Origin: Plasmodiophora brassicae
Taxonomy: Eukaryota > Endomyxa: Phytomyxea > Phytomyxea > Plasmodiophorida
NCBI GenBank assembly: GCA_036867785.1
Contig: CP145414.1
Location: 558,001 to 622,000, forward strand
Length of the DNA: 64,000 bases
Direction of reading: 5' to 3'
In this document: piece by piece, positions 59,111 through 64,000 of the stretch
Layout of the letters: each line of letters starts with the position of its first letter
Numbering within the stretch: position 1 is the first letter of the stretch
Notes under the pieces: model-generated
The model's database searches: none
Told to the model about the DNA's origin: nothing
What the model saw: the letters and a program-made list of their open reading frames with translations, nothing else
Program-made: the position numbers and the translations under genes

Positions 59111-60536
59111 GTCATGGTGGCGCACGACGTGACGCTGGAGCGCCTGGGCCAGGTCCTGCCGGACGTGCCCGCCGACGACGTCGACGCTGCCGCTGCGGCG
59201 ATCACGCGGGGCGACGTGGACGGCAGGGTCGTCGACGGCGCCCTGACGGATCGGTTCGTCGCGAACGTCAGCGACGGCGGCCACACGCGCCTGATCGTCG
59301 CGCTGATGCGCCACCTGGAGCGGGTCCTGGAGCGATCGCCGGGTCTGCTGCGGTGGGTTCGCGATGCCGCTGGCGCTGCTGAGAACGAACATGTCGCAGA
59401 GGATAGCGATCGTCTGACGATGCTGATATCGCAAGCGTGGTCGTCGGCCTGTCTGGCGAAGCAGTCGACACGCGGCATTGCTGAGCGCCTGGCGAGAATC
59501 GTCGCGATGGCGCCCGACCGAGTGAGGCTGGCGGTGCGGTTTCGAGGCCTGCATCTGCTACAAGCGATGCTCGTCGAAGATATCGCACAGGTGGGTACAG
59601 TCCTGGGCGGTCTCCCCAAGGACATGCGGCTGTCGCTGCTCGCGAACCTGTATCGGATGGCATGCGCATCGTCGATGGTGATCGTGCGTAATGGCCAAAC
59701 GTCTGTAGGTGTGTGGCAACGGATCCCCGCCCCACGTTCAGACAGCGCCTGTGGGACTGTGTGCGCTCACAGTTCCGAGATATCGTTGCACCGTCTGTTC
59801 CTGAGCAGGTAGGCCCGTCGTAGACACCGTGTAATGGTTATTGTATAACGTTTCCAAAGGAAGCGTGCGAAGTAATCGCATTCTTCGTCAAGGAGGCACG
59901 AGGTGCCGACCGGGAGAACGTCGTATCGCCGGTGTTGATTCAGGTGCGCCGCGATCATTCCCGGTCGTACGCGACCCGTTCTCATGTGTCCGGATTGACA
60001 GACTGGTACCTGGCGATGCCTATGCGGTCTGAGTTCCGACGCCCTAACCGCGCCAGCGTACTCGGCTGTGATTGCATGTGTATCGCGCAGGTCAGCGACT
60101 GCCACGCCTGTCGACCGTTGTTGCACCTAAATAGTCGCTGCTTGTCTTGTCCAGTCCGTCCCTGGCGGCGTACTATGGCAGGGCGGTCCGCGTGCCTGCT
60201 CGTGTCTCCACACCGGAACAAGTCGCCATACTAGTTGCCGTATCACTCATGTCACCGTCGCCGGATCCGCTTTGGCATTCCGCTGCCAAGTCAGCGTGGG
60301 TTTCACTGTTGTCAACGGCCCATGTGTCTCCTGGTCCGTCCATCACTGTCCTCGAGCACGTCTCCTCCATCGCCGGGTTCACTTCCTCTGTGTACGGTGA
60401 CGACCTTCGTGCCTTAAAGGATGCGCTCGGGACAAGCGTCATAGACGTCGAAGATTGCCCAAAAGCAAAGGCAGTAGCGCGCCTGCGACCTGCGATTCGG
60501 AAGGCGCTCAAACCGGCGAATGTCAAGTCCGACTAA
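59111..60536 (+). CDS. uncharacterised helix-rich protein
   Basis: Five exons (59111-59700, 59742-59808, 59860-59943, 60002-60090, 60155-60536) give 403 residues; phases agree, but the first intron would be only 41 nt. The N-terminal two thirds are Leu/Ala/Arg-rich helices (LIVALMRHLERVLERS, RLAVRFRGLHLLQAML). Next come RLWDCVRSQFRDIVAP and a C-terminal part with QVAILVAVSLMSPS and VARLRPAIRKALK. No domain is recognised. I start at MVAHDVTLERL; a longer upstream frame covers the neighbouring gene's shadow. Confidence 0.55.
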
Positions 60537-60681
60537 ACGAGATACCTCATACTCGGTTCGGTGAGCGTCATGATGTAGGACGCCGAGCTCGTGTCGGCTA
60601 GTGAAAATCTGCTCAGTTGGCTGTGGCACGCACCAACCAGAGTGACGAAGATCGCGCCACCAACGTGTATACGGGTTGGCG

Positions 60682-62923
60682 ATGCTGAAGATCGGTGGGC
60701 GTCGCGGAAGTATCGGCTCCTATGCAGCGTTCCAGGAACTGCCCGAGAGCTCGTTCGCTCAGGATCCGGACCCGAAGATCGGCCGCGTGTTCTCGAGCAT
60801 GGACGACCACACGATGAGCGTCATCGACACCTTGCGTTACTTGCCGTATAATGTCTGGCCGACGATGTCCTGCCCACCGCCGGTCTCTAACGACGCTCTC
60901 CTTTAGATTGAATCCAGCACGAGGAAATCGTACCCGCTGGCGGCATCGCCGACCTTCGAAGGAGCCGTTGACCTCCAGGCCGCGTCGTCGTTACTACCCA
61001 CCCAGGTCCACGTGCAATACTCTGTGTGCCTAGCTGAGGCTCCACTGACCCAGTCGTTTCGCGCGTAGCAATGGCAGCAGGCGTACGTGGAGGTATCGAA
61101 CGGGACGCTGATGTTCCGTCGCGAGCGCTCGCAGACGCACAACACGGGCAGGTTCCCGATATCGTTCGTGCTATCCACCGATGCGGTGCCACTGGAGGCA
61201 TCTGCAACGGCGACTGGCGCCGATGAGATCAGTTTCTCGATAAGCGACTCAGATGGCAAAGACAACGGCAGCGACGTGGCCCAAAGCATGCAGGCGATCG
61301 CTGAGAAGCGCCGACGCGAATTCGATGTGCACTTCAAGAATCACGCCGACCGCGAGATTGGCGACCACATCGTGAAGGTCGTGACGCCCGACAGCATCGT
61401 GATCATGAAGTGCCAGTCGGAGTCGCAGAAGGTCGACCTGCTGGAAGGGATCGAGAGGAGCCTGAGGCCGCTGGTGGGCGAGGAGATCTGGGCCGACAAG
61501 GTGCAAGCCGCGAAGAAGGTCACGCCGCTCCTGAAGAAGGAGCTGTTCCTACAACGGTACCGCATGGAGACGATCATGACGTGCCTCGCGGAATCGGTAC
61601 GTGGACGAACGAGTCGCCGCGCCGGCTGCTGAACGGTGTGCCACAATAGGGCCTGGCGAACGCGTGTTCGTCCATGCTGGCGTCGTCGTCGAAAAAGTTC
61701 CAGGGCACGGTCGAGGTCAACGAATTCAACATCTCTGGCAACCTGCATGACCGAATGACGTCGAACACGTACTTCATGATCCTCCACGACCAATCCCTGT
61801 AAGATCGGCGCCCGACGAGCGGACCCCGTCTGGACATTTACGTTCATGTCTGGACAGGTACTGGTTTGCATCGTCGAGCGCCCAGCGGCCGACGTCGTTC
61901 CTGGCACTGACGTTCGCATCCGCCGGCCTGGACACGAACGAGATTCGCAACGGTGATCGCGGCATGACTGGTATTCGTCTCGGTGGGTGACGTTCCCGTC
62001 AGGGCGATGGGTCTTTTACGTAAAGACGCCGCTTCGGAAGCTGTCCTTTCGTGCCAAGCATGCGGTGGCCCTATGCGAGTGGCTTCACGGTACGTTCAGT
62101 CGCTTGGCACATGGGCGACAGGTCGGCTTATGCCCTTAATGAACAGAGATCCAGCAGACCATCAACCAGTGCAGGCAGGAAGCCGAACTGGCCAATGCAC
62201 TGAAGGCGGGAATGGAGGCGGCAAGCGCAGCGGGCGACCGTCCCGTAAAGCCGACGCATCGGAAGAAGCAAAGTCTTCTGTCGACGATCCTTCGAGGGCC
62301 CCAGCATCCGCTGGATGCCAAATCGGTCCCGTTGCTGGAGGGCAATGGCGAAGCGAATTCAGCGACGCCGACGACAATGGACATTGCGATGCACCTGTCA
62401 CATATTGTCGACCTTCGCGTGGCCGGGTACACCGTCGACCATTGCATCGAGTCGGAGCCGGCCATGAACGTCTTCGTCAAATTCCTGGATGAGTCCGAGG
62501 AGCGCTGCCTGCTGGAATGCCTGATCGCCATCGACAAATGCATTGCAACGATACCGATCGATCCAGCTGCTGCCAGACAGCTTGTCGATACGGTCGGAGT
62601 CATTGTCGTCCTCGCTCGCTCGCTCTCATGCATCCTTTGCACAGTTTGTATCAAACGGGTCGCCCGATCAATTGCCCCATTTATCGCCGGAGATGGCGTC
62701 GGCGATCGAACGCGACGTCCTTGGGCAGGCGAAGATTCCAGTGACGGTGTTCGACGATCTTCGCCGATGGGTCTCGCCGAAGGTCGACCAGCTGTTTGGC
62801 AAGCTGAAACGGACGGCACAGTTCCGCGCCATGGTGCAACGAGAGGTTGGCGATACCGATTCCGCCAGCCACGACTTCAACAGTACGCCATGCCGTTATC
62901 GCACCATGTTCGGGCTGATCTAA
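60682..62923 (+). CDS. PH-PH-RGS signalling protein
   Basis: Eight exons (60682-60852, 60907-61005, 61069-61596, 61650-61798, 61858-61952, 62003-62089, 62147-62592, 62645-62923) give 617 residues. A PH-like domain begins WQQAYVEVSNGTLMFRRER. A second covers GTVEVNEFNISGNL to the C-terminal helix AKHAVALCEWLHEIQQTI. The last 200 residues form an RGS-type helical bundle: PAMNVFVKFLDESEERCLLE, IPIDPAAARQLVD, SPEMASAIERDVLG, VTVFDDLRRWVSPKVDQLF and FRAMVQ. RGS domains bind G-alpha subunits and speed GTP hydrolysis. PH domains would bring the protein to membranes. No kinase domain is present, so it is not a GRK. Confidence 0.75.
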
Positions 62924-62953
62924 TACGGCTGTTACGCATCAGACCCTGTCGAT

Positions 62954-63438
62954 ATGGAGCTGGCGTTGCAGATCTCGGTGAAAGGCGAATCGGGCCACCA
63001 GACCTTCGTCCTTGACAGCAAGGCGAACTCGATTACGATTGGACGGGATCCGAGTAACGACGTCATTCTTAGTGATAAGCACGTGTCCAGGTCCCATATC
63101 CGCATTACGTATACGAAGAAACGTACGCGTTGTACCCAACGACTGGCTCTGCTTCCCACCACTGAACAACAACGATGTGATCAGATGCGGAGCTATTCGA
63201 TTTGGGGTCATCAACGGGTGCGACCGTCAACGGCGCCAAGACGCAGCACTGTGCCCTGGTGCCCGGCGACGTCATCGTGATCGGCATAACGTCCATCAAG
63301 TTCGATCTGTACGAATCGCGCGTACGACGCGGCTCCCGATTGGTGTCCGAGATGTTCAGGCGCATGGGCGGCTGGGAGTCGTCCCAGACGAGTCAGGACC
63401 CGCAGGATCGACCCGACAACAATGCGGGTAGTAATTAA
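62954..63438 (+). CDS. FHA-domain protein
   Basis: Exons 62954-63122 and 63185-63438 (62-nt GTACGC...CAG intron) give 140 residues. The domain carries the phosphothreonine-binding residues: ITIGRDPSNDVIL with the conserved GR, HVSRSHIRI with the Ser and His, and LFDLGSSTGATVNGAKT. A short basic then Gln/Asp-rich tail follows. The protein is essentially one FHA module that would bind phosphothreonine peptides. Its partner is unknown. It starts 30 bp after the PH-RGS gene on the same strand. Confidence 0.88.
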
Positions 63439-63675
63439 ACACGGCAAGCTTGTCCAGCACCTGCGTCGAAGCGTCCAGCGCGGACTGCCCCACGATACGC
63501 TTGACGGCTGGACGATGGGTCCATCGGTTCGGATTTCGGCTCTCGGCCGGGAACTTGCGGACGGCCCCAGATTTCAAATTGGGCCCCTGTCGTACAGGCA
63601 CTCGTGGAACGCCGCAGGAGGTCATTCATTCCCAATCTACGCAGAGGCACGAGAGAGGACGATTGGACAGCAACC

Positions 63676-64000
63676 ATGAGCGACAAAGGTACGAATACTG
63701 CTAGCCAAGGAAGTGGTGGGACGACATCTGGAGGAGCGGCAAGCGGCCAGAGTGCCGGTCAGGGTCGCGGTGGAGGTGGCGGTACCCATCAGACGTCGGG
63801 TGCTCCGGGTTGCACGGGCGCCGGGTGGCCATCCACAACCGGGAACCCGTCGTTGTCGGTCCGTTGCAGCGCCTGAATGCAGACAGCCGCCTGTTGAATA
63901 CACAACTAGTTCCCGCGTTACATACGTCATTGTACGATGCTTCGGCGTGCTCTTTCACAGGTCGTGATTACCGATGCCGTTTATCTCGTACGTTGTTTCC
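63676..64000 (+). CDS. partial gene at the right edge, Gly-rich start
   Basis: An ATG at 63676 opens MSDKGTNTASQGSGGTTSGG and a Gly/Gln-rich stretch. A different frame becomes clearly coding-like from about 63795 (GRRVAIHNREPVVVGPL, LNADSRLLNTQLVPAL). An intron must lie between, with GTACGA at 63690 or GTGGGA at 63716 as possible donors and CAG at 63792 as possible acceptor. Neither choice is secure. The gene continues past the window. Confidence 0.4.

Noticed and set aside
60903-61337. 144-codon minus-strand frame
   Set aside because: The plus strand here carries the first PH-like domain with consistent splicing; the minus peptide has no recognised domain.

Overview
This window looks like nuclear DNA from a compact, GC-rich unicellular eukaryote. 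Conventional actin, a ubiquitin-L40 fusion, VPS4, RFC3, an mRNA capping enzyme and a flagellar dynein-regulatory subunit rule out a bacterial source. Almost every gene is cut by very short introns, mostly 45-65 nt. They begin GTACG, GTGCG, GTTCG or GTAAG, end CAG or TAG, and usually have a CTGAC- or CTAAC-like branch site. I joined exons by hand from reading frame, donor and acceptor sequence, phase and protein similarity. Most joins were checked by phase arithmetic, none by RNA. Short introns, dense genes, high GC, a flagellum gene, chitin-binding and Kazal surface proteins and ankyrin genes resemble a plasmodiophorid (Rhizaria, Plasmodiophora-like). That assignment is inference.

Layout. 0-1.9 kb: no gene I can support beyond a possible start at the left edge. 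1.9-15 kb: a polytopic membrane protein, a secreted I78-like inhibitor, an anchored O-methyltransferase, Pho88/SND3, a repeat-rich membrane protein, a small Cys-rich secreted protein, a four-finger C2H2 factor, RFC3 and an NDUFA1-like subunit. 15-20.4 kb: the SPRTN protease, a USP44/49-like deubiquitinase and the mRNA guanylyltransferase. 21-33 kb: actin, a membrane-anchored chitin-binding protein, a 1196-residue coiled-coil protein with a Gln/Pro-rich tail, ubiquitin-L40, a FAM192A/PIP30 protein, transposase relics and VPS4. 31.6-40.4 kb is accessory DNA with duplications, hairpins and relics. It contains one large gene, a phosphatidylserine decarboxylase joined to an N-terminal ectodomain and membrane segments. 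40.4-45.4 kb: ankyrin protein, DXO/Rai1, Kazal surface protein and two membrane proteins. 45.4-54.3 kb, visibly less GC-rich: a mitochondrial-type ABC half-transporter, an STE20 kinase and DRC11. 54.4-63.4 kb: a quinone oxidoreductase-like enzyme, a PH protein, two uncharacterised proteins, a Ser/Thr/Pro-stalked surface protein, a PH-RGS protein and an FHA protein. The right edge cuts a Gly-rich gene.

Functional themes are inferred from families. Two genes act on mRNA 5' ends (guanylyltransferase adds the cap, DXO destroys faulty caps). RFC3 and SPRTN serve replication and DNA-protein crosslink repair, and SPRTN carries a PCNA-binding box. Ubiquitin-L40, the USP and PIP30 belong to ubiquitin and proteasome biology. 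Several genes encode secreted or surface proteins (two protease-inhibitor folds, two chitin-binding domains, a stalked surface domain). No single undescribed multi-gene system is evident. The strongest oddities are the decarboxylase fusion, the two-PH plus RGS protein, an intron that hides the only stop between two halves of a membrane protein, a GC-AG intron, and inverted duplications in the accessory region.
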